In this document: piece after piece, positions 7,623-15,621 of the stretch
How positions within the stretch are numbered: the stretch's first letter is position 1
Layout of the letters: each line of letters opens with the position of its first letter
Assembly (NCBI GenBank): GCA_965279075.1
Contig: CBDIHI010000012.1
Location: 868,001 to 932,000 of the forward strand
Length of the DNA stretch: 64,000 nucleotides
From: SZAS-79 sp965279075
GTDB lineage: Bacteria; Pseudomonadota; Gammaproteobacteria; Burkholderiales; SG8-39
Direction: 5' to 3'
Notes under the pieces: model-generated
What the model saw: the letters and a program-made list of their open reading frames with translations, nothing else
What the model was told of the DNA's origin: nothing
Databases searched by the model: none
Program-made: the position numbers and the translations under genes

Positions 7623-9268
7623 TACTGGCTTTCCGTCGAAAAGGCGAAATTGCGTCCCGGCGCCGCGGCGAACAGCGCGCGGGTGTACTCGTGCCGGGGC
7701 TGGAGGAACACTTCCGCCGCGGGGCCGTATTCAACCACACGTCCCTGCGACATGACCGCCACGTGGTCGCAGATTTGCGCAGCGACCCTGAGGTCGTGGG
7801 TGATGAAAAGCATGGCGAGGTCGAGGCGCCCGCGGATCTCCTCGAGCAGGCCCAGCACCTGCGCCTGCACCGAGACGTCGAGCGCCGAGACGGCTTCGTC
7901 CGCGATCAGCAGTTCGGGCTCCATCGCCAGCGCCCGCGCGATGCAGATCCGTTGCCGCTGGCCGCCGGAGAACTGGTGCGGGTAGCGTTCCAGCGACGAC
8001 GGGTCCATGCGCACGAGTTCCATGAGCTTGCGGGCGCGCTCGACGGCCTCGCTGCGCGGCAGGCCGTAGTTGAGCGGGCCTTCGATGATCGCGTCCCCGA
8101 CCTTGCGGCGCGGGTTGAGCGAACGGTAGGGGTCCTGGAACACGATCTGCACCTTCCGGCGCAGCGGCCGCAGCTGCGAGGCCGAAAGGGTTGCGATGTC
8201 CTCGCCCTTTAGCAGCACCTCGCCGCCGGTCGGGTCGATCAGGCGCACCACACAGCGCGCCACCGTGGATTTTCCCGACCCGGACTCGCCCACGATGCCA
8301 AGCGTCTGGCCGCGACGGATCTCGAGGTTCACGCCGGCGGCGGCATGCACCTCGCGGCGCTTGGCGAGCCAGCCCCGGTCGATGTAGGTCTTGGAGAGGT
8401 TCTTCAGTTCGAGCACCACCGGGGCGGAGGCGTCGGCTGCGCGGCCCACCGGCGCGAGCGTGGGCACCGCGCGGATCAGCATCTTCGTATAGTCGTGCCG
8501 CGGGGTCTTGAGCACCGCGTCCCGGTCGCCGAACTCGACCAGTTCCCCCAGCCTCAGCACCGCGACCCGCTGCGCGATCTCGGCCACCACGCCGAAATCG
8601 TGCGTGATGAAGAGCACGCCGGTGCCGTGGCGCGCCTGCAGGTCGCGGATCAGCTGCAGGATCTGCGCCTGGGTGGTCACGTCCAGCGCCGTGGTCGGCT
8701 CGTCCGCGATGATCAGCGCGGGGTCGAGGATCAGCGCCATCGCGATCACGATCCTCTGGCGCTGGCCGCCGGAGAGTTGATGCGGGTAGGACGCGTAGAT
8801 GCGCTCGGGTTCCGGCAGGCTCACCTCGCGGATCGTGGCGAGGATCTTCGCGCGGCGCTCGGAGGGCGAGAGTCGCGTGTGCTCGCCGAGCACCTCGTCA
8901 ATCTGCTCTCCGCAGGTCATCACCGGATTCAGCGCCGTCATCGGCTCCTGGAACACCATCGACATCCGGGTGGCGCGCAACGCACGCAGCCGCGACAGCG
9001 GCGCATGCGTGATGTCCTCCCCCTCCAGCAGGATCGTGCCGCCGGCCACCGGCAGCGAGCGCGGCAGCAGGCCCATCACCGATTGCGCGATCACCGACTT
9101 GCCCGATCCCGACTCGCCGACCAGGCAGACGATCTCGCCGCGGTTCACCGTGAACGAGACGTCGGAGACCGCGAGGCTGCGGTCGCCGCCGCCAGGGAGC
9201 GCGATCGACAGGCCGCGGACTTCGAGCACGGGGCCGGTCCGCGCCGGCCGTTCGCGGCTCTCGCTCAT
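7622..9268 (-). CDS. Dpp/Opp-type ABC transporter, fused two-ATPase subunit
   Basis: 548 aa with two complete nucleotide-binding domains in one chain. Each has Walker A (GESGSGKS), an LSGGQRQR or FSGGQRQR signature, Walker B (LIIADEP, LLIADEA) and an H-loop (ITHD). The first covers about residues 12-265, the second about 285-540. Separate DppD and DppF proteins are the ancestral state, and such fusions are common. The start at 9268 overlaps the permease stop by 4 bp. It powers uptake through the two permeases encoded upstream. Confidence 0.95.
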   Translation of the reverse strand: MSESRERPARTGPVLEVRGLSIALPGGGDRSLAVSDVSFTVNRGEIVCLVGESGSGKSVIAQSVMGLLPRSLPVAGGTILLEGEDITHAPLSRLRALRATRMSMVFQEPMTALNPVMTCGEQIDEVLGEHTRLSPSERRAKILATIREVSLPEPERIYASYPHQLSGGQRQRIVIAMALILDPALIIADEPTTALDVTTQAQILQLIRDLQARHGTGVLFITHDFGVVAEIAQRVAVLRLGELVEFGDRDAVLKTPRHDYTKMLIRAVPTLAPVGRAADASAPVVLELKNLSKTYIDRGWLAKRREVHAAAGVNLEIRRGQTLGIVGESGSGKSTVARCVVRLIDPTGGEVLLKGEDIATLSASQLRPLRRKVQIVFQDPYRSLNPRRKVGDAIIEGPLNYGLPRSEAVERARKLMELVRMDPSSLERYPHQFSGGQRQRICIARALAMEPELLIADEAVSALDVSVQAQVLGLLEEIRGRLDLAMLFITHDLRVAAQICDHVAVMSQGRVVEYGPAAEVFLQPRHEYTRALFAAAPGRNFAFSTESQ

Positions 9269-10191
9269 CCCCTGCGCGCCATCTTCGGGTCGAGGGTGTC
9301 GCGCAGGCCGTCGCCGAGGATGTTCACGGCGAGCACCGTCGCGGCGAGCATCACGCCGGGGAAGAACACGTTGTGGGGGTAGCTCACGAACTGCACGCGC
9401 CCCTCGGCCATGATGTTGCCCCAGGTCGGGATGTCGGGCGGCAGGCCCACGCCGAGGAAGGACAGGATCGCTTCCACAAGGATGCCGGCCGCGCAGATGT
9501 AAGTGCCCTGCACCAGCAGCGGGGCGACCGTGTTCGGCAGGATGTGGCTCCACATGATCTTCCAGGTGGGCGTGCCGAGCGACACCGCCGCCTCGACGTA
9601 GGGCTCTTCGCGGATCGTCAGCACGAGCGACCTCACCAGCCGCGTCACGCGCGGGATCTCGGGGATGGCGATCGCGACGATTACGGACAGCAGGCTCGCC
9701 CGCCACATCGCCACCAGCGCGATCGCGATCAGGATCGCCGGGATCGCCATCACGCCGTCCATTACGCGCATCAGCGGCCCGTCCAGCCAGCGCAGGTAGC
9801 CCGACACGAGCCCGAGCAGGATGCCGAACGCCAGCGCCACGACCGCGGAAAAGGCGCCGACGATGAGCGATACGCGCGTGCCGTACAGCACGCGGCTGTA
9901 GATGTCGCGCCCGAAGCTGTCCGAGCCCAGGATGAAGGTGTGCTTGATCGTGTCGCCGTCGAGCGTGGTGATCTCGCCGGCCTGTCCCGGGGTCAGGTCG
10001 CGGCTGCCCGCGTCGAACAGTGTCGGGTCCACTGTGCCCAGCCACGGCGCGGCCAGCGCCACGAGCACCAGCGCCACCAGCACGCCGCCGCCGAGCCGCA
10101 CCGACCAGCTGCGGCGCAGGCGCGTCCACGCGTCCTCCTGGCGGATGACCGCGGCCGATTCGGTGGAGAGGGCTTCGCTGTGGGTGTCCAT
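9265..10191 (-). CDS. Dpp/Opp-type ABC permease, DppC-like
   Basis: 308 aa. An N-terminal cytoplasmic extension is followed by a first TM helix (about residues 33-52). A periplasmic loop with GSDSFGRDIYSR, typical of DppC-type subunits, precedes about five more TM helices. The ATPase-coupling EAA loop is EEPYVEAAVSLGTPTWKI. It lies 15 bp after the DppB-like gene and overlaps the ATPase gene by 4 bp. Together with DppB it forms the inner-membrane channel. Confidence 0.93.
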   Translation of the reverse strand: MDTHSEALSTESAAVIRQEDAWTRLRRSWSVRLGGGVLVALVLVALAAPWLGTVDPTLFDAGSRDLTPGQAGEITTLDGDTIKHTFILGSDSFGRDIYSRVLYGTRVSLIVGAFSAVVALAFGILLGLVSGYLRWLDGPLMRVMDGVMAIPAILIAIALVAMWRASLLSVIVAIAIPEIPRVTRLVRSLVLTIREEPYVEAAVSLGTPTWKIMWSHILPNTVAPLLVQGTYICAAGILVEAILSFLGVGLPPDIPTWGNIMAEGRVQFVSYPHNVFFPGVMLAATVLAVNILGDGLRDTLDPKMARRG

Positions 10192-10206
10192 CGCCAGGTA
10201 TCGTAT

Positions 10207-11148
10207 TCAGTAGCGGATGCGCGGGTCGAAGAACACGTACGACAGGTCGACCAGCAGGTTGATCACGACGTAGACCACCGAGAAGAACAGGATCACGCCC
10301 TGGATGGTGGGGAAGTCGCGCGCCAGCACCGCGTCCACCGTGAGACGCCCGAGGCCGGGAATCGCGTAGACCGACTCGGTTACCACGACGCCGCCGATCA
10401 GCAACGCGATGCCGATGCCGATGACCGTGACGATCGGCACCGCCGCGTTCGCGAGCGCATGCCGGATCAGCACACGCGACTCGGGCAGGCCCTTGGCTCG
10501 CGCGGTGCGGATGTAGTCCTCGCCGAGCGCCTCGAGCACCGAGGCGCGCGTGACCCGCGCGATCAGCGCGATGTAGATCACCGAGAGCGTGATCGAAGGC
10601 AGGATCAGGTGCCTGAGGAAGGGCCACAGGCCTTCCGATATGGGCTTGTAACCCTGCACCGGCAGCCAGCCGAGCTTGAGCGACACGATCCAGATCAGGA
10701 TGTAGGCGAGGACGAACACCGGCACCGAAAATCCCATCACCGAAAAGCCCATAAGCATGCGGTCGAACCAGCCGCCGAAGCGCCAGGCCGCGAGCACGCC
10801 GAGCGGCACCGAGGTCAGCACCGCGATGAGGATGGTCAGCGTGGCGAGGGACACCGTCGCCTCCAGCCGCTGGCCGATGAGGTCCGTGACCTTCATCTTG
10901 AAGTAGAAGGACTCGCCGAGGTCCCCCGAAAGGATGCTCTTCGCCCACAGTCCGAACTGCACCGGGAGCGGCCGGTCGAGGCCGAGGCCTTCGCGGATCT
11001 TCGCGATCTGCTCGGTGTTGGCCGCGTCCCCCGCGAGGATCGCCGCCGGGTCGCCCGGCGTGAGCCTCAGCATCAGGAACACGAGCACCGCCACGATCGC
11101 GAGCACCGGGATCGTGGACAGCAGCCTGCGGGCGAGGAATTTGTACAT
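10207..11148 (-). CDS. Dpp/Opp-type ABC permease, DppB-like
   Basis: 313 aa. It has the N-terminal helix MYKFLARRLLSTIPVLAIVA, the family's first periplasmic region (TPGDPA), about six TM segments and the EAA coupling loop (EALGEDYIRTARAKGLP). Partner of the DppC-like permease. It is separated from the upstream solute-binding gene by a 55-bp spacer holding a terminator-like hairpin, which probably lowers its expression relative to the binding protein. Confidence 0.94.
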   Translation of the reverse strand: MYKFLARRLLSTIPVLAIVAVLVFLMLRLTPGDPAAILAGDAANTEQIAKIREGLGLDRPLPVQFGLWAKSILSGDLGESFYFKMKVTDLIGQRLEATVSLATLTILIAVLTSVPLGVLAAWRFGGWFDRMLMGFSVMGFSVPVFVLAYILIWIVSLKLGWLPVQGYKPISEGLWPFLRHLILPSITLSVIYIALIARVTRASVLEALGEDYIRTARAKGLPESRVLIRHALANAAVPIVTVIGIGIALLIGGVVVTESVYAIPGLGRLTVDAVLARDFPTIQGVILFFSVVYVVINLLVDLSYVFFDPRIRY

Positions 11149-11156
11149 GTCTAGAC

Positions 11157-11186
11157 GAAAACGGCCCCGGTGGAGGCCGGAGCCGT
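11157..11186 (-). terminator. Terminator-like attenuating hairpin between binding protein and permeases
   Basis: Read on the minus strand, arms ACGGCTCCGG and CCGGGGCCGT form a 10-bp stem with one mismatch around a 6-nt loop, followed by four T residues. It follows the solute-binding gene stop and ends 9 bp before the permease ATG. The short T run suggests partial termination or mRNA stabilisation, as is usual where a binding protein must exceed its permease. Confidence 0.6.
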
Positions 11187-11203
11187 CGATTCGCTGCGCG
11201 CGA

Positions 11204-12796
11204 TCAGTTCTTCTTCAGGTTCCAATAGAGGTTGCCGTTGGTGACGAAGAACCCGCTGATGTTCTTGCGCGCCGCGACCGGCTGCACGTACTCGCCCAGC
11301 GGCGCGTGCGTGGCGATCTCGAAAGCCCGCGTCTGCACCGCGTCGGCGAGCTTCTTCTTCCTGGCGTCGTCGGTTTCGCGCATGAACTGGGCGCGCAGAT
11401 CGTTCAGCTTGTCGTCGCTCGCCCAGCCGAACCAGCCGGACTTTTCCCCGCGCGCGTCCATCGCCGCGTTGGCGATCGGGTTCCAGATGTCATGCGCCTG
11501 CCAGGCGGTCAGAAACATGTGCCAGCCGCCCTTGTCCGGGGCGTCTTTCTTCGAGCGCCGTCCCACGAGCGTCTGCCAGTCCATGGCCTGCAGGTCCACC
11601 TTGAAGCCCGCCTGGCGCAACAGCTGTGCGGCGACATCGGGGAGCTTCTGGATCGAGGCGAGGTCGGTGGGTTTCATCAAGACGACCGGCGTGCCATCGT
11701 AGCCGGAGGCCTTGAGCAACTCCTGTGCCTTCCTCATGTTCGACTTGGACTGAATGTCGCTGCCGGCCGGGCTGCCGTACGGCGTGCCGCAGGTGAACAT
11801 CGAGGGGCAGGTGCGGTAGTACTCCTTCAGGCCCACCTGGGCCTTGAGGAAAGGCTCCTGCGAGAACGCGGCGAGCGCAGCGCGGCGCACGGCCGGGTTG
11901 TCGAAAGGCTTGTGCAGGTGGTTGAAGCGCGCCATGTACTGCAGGCCGGCCGGCGCCGGGGTCAATATCTGCACGTTGGTGGCCTTCTTCAGCGAGTCGA
12001 CGCTTTCGAAAGCCGGCGCCTCGATGATGTCGACCTCGCCGTTGATGAGTGCATTCGCCTGCGCCTGAGGGTCGCGCAGGGCGAGGTTCCACTCGACGCG
12101 GTCCACGTAGACGTTCTTGCCGCCGGCCGAACCCGACGGCGGCTCCTTGCGCGGCACGTACTTGGTGTTCTTCAGGTAGATCGCCTTGTCGCCGGGCTTG
12201 AACTCGTCGCGCTTGAAGACATAGGGGCCCGAGCCGATGTGCTCCTCGATCTGCTTGAAGGCGTCGGTGTCGGCGATCCTCTTGGGCATGATGAACAGCA
12301 CGTTCGACGACGGCTTGCCGAGCGCATCGAGGAGGAACCCGCAGGCCTCGCGCAGGAAGATGCGGAAGGTGTCTGGCGCCGGCGTGTCCATGCGGTCGAC
12401 GAAGGTCATCAGCGCCGTGCCCATCGAGTCACGCTTGCCCCAGCGGCTGATCGACGCGACCACGTCTTCGCTGGTCACCGGCTTGCCGTCGTGGAACTCG
12501 AGGCCCTTCCTCAACTTGAAAGTCCACAGGCGGTGGTCGGGGGATTCGGTCCAGGACTCCACCATCTGCGGCTTGATCTGGTTCTTCTCGTCGGTGCCGA
12601 ACAGCGTGTCGTAGATCATGTAGCCGTGGTTGCGGCTCATGTAGGCGGTGGTCCAGATCGGGTCGAGGATCGCAAGGTTCGAGTGCGGGACGATCCGCAG
12701 CACCTTGTCCTGGGCGAGGGCGCCCGCGGGGAAGGTCAGCGTGCCCGCGAAGGCCGCGAGGGCCGCCGCTGCGGCGAGTTTGCGTGAGAACGACAT
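11204..12796 (-). CDS. Family-5 extracellular solute-binding protein (peptide/nickel type), copy 1
   Basis: 530 aa with a signal peptide (basic MSFSRK start, cleavage about at ALA-Q, residue 29). The SBP_bac_5 hallmarks are present: VPHSNLAILDP near the mature N-terminus, then WTFKLRKGLEFHDGKPVTSEDV. It captures the periplasmic substrate, likely a peptide, for the permeases directly downstream. The ATG at 12796 was chosen over an in-frame ATG 60 bp upstream because the signal peptide and a GGGAG element fit it. It is very similar to the next copy over the N-terminal half. Confidence 0.93.
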   Translation of the reverse strand: MSFSRKLAAAAALAAFAGTLTFPAGALAQDKVLRIVPHSNLAILDPIWTTAYMSRNHGYMIYDTLFGTDEKNQIKPQMVESWTESPDHRLWTFKLRKGLEFHDGKPVTSEDVVASISRWGKRDSMGTALMTFVDRMDTPAPDTFRIFLREACGFLLDALGKPSSNVLFIMPKRIADTDAFKQIEEHIGSGPYVFKRDEFKPGDKAIYLKNTKYVPRKEPPSGSAGGKNVYVDRVEWNLALRDPQAQANALINGEVDIIEAPAFESVDSLKKATNVQILTPAPAGLQYMARFNHLHKPFDNPAVRRAALAAFSQEPFLKAQVGLKEYYRTCPSMFTCGTPYGSPAGSDIQSKSNMRKAQELLKASGYDGTPVVLMKPTDLASIQKLPDVAAQLLRQAGFKVDLQAMDWQTLVGRRSKKDAPDKGGWHMFLTAWQAHDIWNPIANAAMDARGEKSGWFGWASDDKLNDLRAQFMRETDDARKKKLADAVQTRAFEIATHAPLGEYVQPVAARKNISGFFVTNGNLYWNLKKN

Positions 12797-12891
12797 GGGC
12801 TGACTCCCGTAGGGTTTGTGCGCTGCCAAGATAGCCCATGGGCACGGGCGCAGCAACCCCGCGCGGCGCCCCTGCTGGATTCAGCCCACGG

Positions 12892-14460
12892 TCAGTTCTT
12901 GCGGATGCCCCAGTAGAAGTCGCCCGGGCCGATCACGAGGCCCGAGATCCCCTTGCGCACGGCGGAGGGCGCCACGTATTCGCCGACCGGTGCGTGCGTG
13001 CCGATCTCGAAGCCGCGCATCTGCAGTTCGGCGGCGAGCTTCTTCTTCTCGGCCTCGTCGGTGGAGCGCGCGAACCGGGCACGGATCTGCTCGAGCTTCT
13101 CGTCACAGGACCAGCCGAACCAGGCCTTGTCGCAGGCGCCCGAGAGCCCGAAGTTGGCGATCGGGTTCCAGGTATCCGGGGCCACCACGGCGGTGAAGAA
13201 GAGGTTCCAGCCGCCCTTGTCCGGCGCATCCTTCTTCGCGCGCCGGGCGACCATGGTCTGCCAGTCCATGGCCTGCACTTCAACCTTGAAGCCCGCCTGT
13301 CGCAGCAGTTGCGCCGCGACGTCGGGCAGCTTGTTGATGGTGGCGATGTCGGTGGGCTTGATGATCAGCACGGTCATGCCGTCGTAGCCCGACTCCTTCA
13401 CCAGCGCCTGGGCCTTGCGCATGTTCGACTTCGACTGAATCTCGCTGCCGGCGGTGGTGGCGTAGGTGGTGCCGCAGGTGTACATCGAGGCGCAGGTCTT
13501 GTAGAGGTCCTTCACGCCGATCTGCGCCTTCAGGAAGGCCTCCTGGTCGAACGCGGCGATCGCCGCGCGGCGGATCTTCGGGTTGTTGAAGGGCGGGTGC
13601 AGGTGGTTGAAGCGGCCGATGTACTGGAAGCCGATCGGGTCCTTGACGACCAGGGACACCGTCTTGTCCGCGCGCAGCGGCACGATCTGCTCGAAGGGCA
13701 CGCGCTCGATCATGTCGATCTCGCCCTTTTGCAGCGCGATCACCTGGGTCTGCGCGTCGCGCAGCGCGAGGATCCACTCGACGCGGTCGACGTAGACGTT
13801 CTTGCCGCCCGTGGTGCCGGAAGACGGTTCCTTGCGCGGCACGTACTTCGCGAATTTCGTGTAGACCGCGATCGCCCCCGGCTTGAACTCGTCGCGCTTG
13901 AACACGTAGGGGCCGGAGCCGATGTGTTCCTCGATCTGCTTGAACGGGTCGGTGTCGGCGACCCGCTTGGGCATGATGAACGGCACGTTCGACGAGGGCT
14001 TGCCCAGCGCCTCCAGCACGAAGCCGCAGGGTTCCTTCAGGAACATCCGGAAGGTGTCGGGCGCCGGGGCGTCCATGCGCTCGATGAACCCGGCCAGCAC
14101 CTGGCCCATCGTGTCGCGCTTCGACCAGCGGGAGATCGACGCGACGACGTCCTCTCCGGTGACGGGCTTGCCGTCGTGGAACTCGAGGCCCTTGCGCAGC
14201 TTGAAGGTCCAGAGGCGGTGGTCGGGGGACTCGGTCCACGATTCCACCATCTGCGGCTTGATCTGGCTCTTCTCGTCGGTGCCGAAGAGCGTGTCGTAGA
14301 TCATGTAGCCGTGGTTGCGGCTCATGTAGGCAGTAGTCCAGATCGGGTCGAGCACCGCGAGGTTGGAGTGCGGGACCGTGCGCAGGACCTTGTCCTGGGC
14401 GGTGGCGGTGGCGGACGCGAGGAGCGCGCACAGCAGCGCGGCAAACCTGAGACCCTGCAT
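12892..14460 (-). CDS. Family-5 extracellular solute-binding protein, copy 2
   Basis: 522 aa, a close paralogue of copy 1, sharing VPHSNLAxLDPIWTTAYMS and the following YMIYDTLFGTDEK block. The signal peptide is MQGLRFAALLCALLASATATA. A strong purine-rich AAGGGGG lies upstream of the ATG at 14460. It has 95 bp to copy 1. It may feed the same permeases with a different ligand range. Divergence is greatest in the middle domain, where ligand contacts are expected; that last point is inference. Confidence 0.93.
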   Translation of the reverse strand: MQGLRFAALLCALLASATATAQDKVLRTVPHSNLAVLDPIWTTAYMSRNHGYMIYDTLFGTDEKSQIKPQMVESWTESPDHRLWTFKLRKGLEFHDGKPVTGEDVVASISRWSKRDTMGQVLAGFIERMDAPAPDTFRMFLKEPCGFVLEALGKPSSNVPFIMPKRVADTDPFKQIEEHIGSGPYVFKRDEFKPGAIAVYTKFAKYVPRKEPSSGTTGGKNVYVDRVEWILALRDAQTQVIALQKGEIDMIERVPFEQIVPLRADKTVSLVVKDPIGFQYIGRFNHLHPPFNNPKIRRAAIAAFDQEAFLKAQIGVKDLYKTCASMYTCGTTYATTAGSEIQSKSNMRKAQALVKESGYDGMTVLIIKPTDIATINKLPDVAAQLLRQAGFKVEVQAMDWQTMVARRAKKDAPDKGGWNLFFTAVVAPDTWNPIANFGLSGACDKAWFGWSCDEKLEQIRARFARSTDEAEKKKLAAELQMRGFEIGTHAPVGEYVAPSAVRKGISGLVIGPGDFYWGIRKN

Positions 14461-14508
14461 GGCAAACCCCCTTGGAGTGCTTGTTGTGGGTGCACGATAG
14501 ACCACGTT

Positions 14509-14522
14509 TTGCGGCGCCGCAA
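14509..14522. promoter_or_regulatory. 14-bp perfect palindrome, candidate operator
   Basis: TTGCGGCGCCGCAA lies in the 131-bp divergent gap between solute-binding copy 2 (minus) and the HTH gene (plus). It is 49 bp from the former start and 70 bp from the latter. Position and symmetry suit a dimeric repressor, the adjacent HTH protein being the obvious candidate. GC-rich palindromes also occur by chance in this genome. Confidence 0.45.
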
Positions 14523-14591
14523 GGGCGGGGCTTCCGTTTCCGGACCTGGCAAGTTAAATTGGAAGCAATACGACCAGAGGCCGGCTCCAGC

Positions 14592-14906
14592 ATGTCATCC
14601 GAAGAAGATAGTGGAAGCAATGGCCCGCGCCCCGTGCGGCTCGCCATGCTCTACCGGATGCTTGTCGATGGCGGACTGCATACGGCCGTTTCCCTGGGCG
14701 AGGCGACGGGTGCGTCCAAGAGCACCGTGTACCGCGACGTGGCCCGTTTGCGCGAGGCAGGGCTGGAGATCGAGGGGACGACGCGGCTGGGTTACCGGTT
14801 ACCTCGGGTTCCCGAGCTTTCGCCGCTGTTCCTGACGCGCTCGGAGCGGGCGGCGTTGGTGGCCGTGGCGCCGGCGGGGCTCAGGGCGAAGCTGCGGGCG
14901 CTCTAG
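14592..14906 (+). CDS. HTH (YafY/DeoR-like) DNA-binding protein lacking its effector domain
   Basis: 104 aa. Residues about 18-70 form an HTH_11-type winged helix (GASKSTVYRDVARLREAG, then a wing with TTRLGYRLP). The following LTRSERAALVAVA resembles the linker that in YafY-type regulators leads to a WYL ligand domain, but the protein stops about 18 residues later. It is either a minimal regulator or a truncated remnant. The start at 14592 (MSSEED) is preferred; the frame remains open upstream but carries no domain. It faces the transporter operon divergently and may control it. Confidence 0.72.
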   Translation: MSSEEDSGSNGPRPVRLAMLYRMLVDGGLHTAVSLGEATGASKSTVYRDVARLREAGLEIEGTTRLGYRLPRVPELSPLFLTRSERAALVAVAPAGLRAKLRAL

Positions 14907-14909
14907 GCG

Positions 14910-15200
14910 CTATTCGTAGCCGGCTTCGCGCTGGTGGCGCAGCGCAAGGATCACCACCGTATCGATTGGCGCGAGGTAGTCATACAAGGCCACATAGCCG
15001 GTACGTCCCCGGGAAATGACCAGTTCCCGCATCCCGTCCTCGGCCGGGCGGCCGATCAGCGGATGCCGTTCCAGCACAAGGACCCCATGCACGATGGACT
15101 GGGCGGCTGCGAGCGCAGTGTCGGGATCATGTGCAGCTAGGAATTCCTGCAACCGCGCCAGGTCGACGAGTGCCTGCGGCGAGTAGGTGAGCCGCGACAC
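14910..15200 (-). CDS. RelE/ParE-family toxin
   Basis: 96 aa, typical for the superfamily: an N-terminal helix pair (SPQALVDLARLQEFL), a central HPLIGRPAEDGMREL turn typical of ParE-like toxins, and C-terminal strands ending VVILALRHQREAGY. The family either cleaves translated mRNA or poisons gyrase; the target cannot be told from sequence. It lies 4 bp downstream of the antitoxin gene in the same operon, and converges with the HTH gene 3 bp away. Confidence 0.88.
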   Translation of the reverse strand: MSRLTYSPQALVDLARLQEFLAAHDPDTALAAAQSIVHGVLVLERHPLIGRPAEDGMRELVISRGRTGYVALYDYLAPIDTVVILALRHQREAGYE

Positions 15201-15204
15201 GCGG

Positions 15205-15489
15205 CTACTTGATCAGCTTCCGGGACCGGGGGCGCGCGGGCTTTCCGCCTGCGGCGCGGGCAAGCAGCCACGTGTGGACATCCGCAGCCTCCATGACCTG
15301 GCCATAGGTAGCGACCTGCTGTCGCGCTTCGAGTGCAGATGCGACGAACGCGCCGCGATTCTCCTCCCGCCCGATCTGCGCGGTCAGGGCATCGACCATG
15401 AACGCATGCGGCGATTTACCGCTGGCGGCCGCGAGGCTGTTGATCCGCGCTTTCAGTTCTTCCGGGAGTTTCAGCGTTACGGCAGGCAT
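15205..15489 (-). CDS. Ribbon-helix-helix antitoxin
   Basis: 94 aa. The N-terminal MPAVTLKLPEELKARINSLA followed by GKSPHAFMVDAL is a CopG/ParD-type ribbon-helix-helix DNA-binding domain. The C-terminal half (about 55-94) would wrap the toxin. A GGAGGAG element 7-8 nt before the ATG at 15489 decides the start over a GTG 33 bp upstream. It should neutralise the toxin and repress the operon by binding the palindrome just upstream. Confidence 0.87.
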   Translation of the reverse strand: MPAVTLKLPEELKARINSLAAASGKSPHAFMVDALTAQIGREENRGAFVASALEARQQVATYGQVMEAADVHTWLLARAAGGKPARPRSRKLIK

Positions 15490-15513
15490 GGAAGAATCTC
15501 CTCCAGGGTCGGG

Positions 15514-15550
15514 TACTACCATGGTAATACTGGCCGCCCCTGTAGGTCAA
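15514..15550 (-). promoter_or_regulatory. Candidate toxin-antitoxin operator and promoter
   Basis: TACCATGGTA (15517-15526) is a perfect palindrome, extending to 16 bp with one mismatched pair (TACTACCATGGTAATA, 15514-15529). On the minus strand it covers the region where a -10 (TATTAC) would lie; a TTGACC at 15545-15550 could be the -35, though spacing is short (15 bp). It lies 25-40 bp upstream of the antitoxin start, the usual position for autoregulation. Confidence 0.5.
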
Positions 15551-15621
15551 CGGTGACAGCAATCGGGCAGGAGAGGGGCTATTTGAGCCATGGTGATGAG
15601 AGAAGTGGCAGCAATTGAGGC

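Noticed and set aside
9373..11154. Long plus-strand open frame opposite the permease genes
   Set aside because: Composition (His/Arg/Asp/Gln-rich) and lack of any motif mark it as the antisense shadow of two clear permeases.
12838..14835. Plus-strand frame of 665 codons opposite solute-binding copy 2
   Set aside because: Antisense shadow; repetitive His/Arg/Asp-rich translation mirrors the real gene on the other strand.
14592..14906. HTH gene as a pseudogene with a frameshifted WYL domain
   Set aside because: The sequence after the stop encodes the convergent toxin, and no WYL-like residues were recognised in the other frames.
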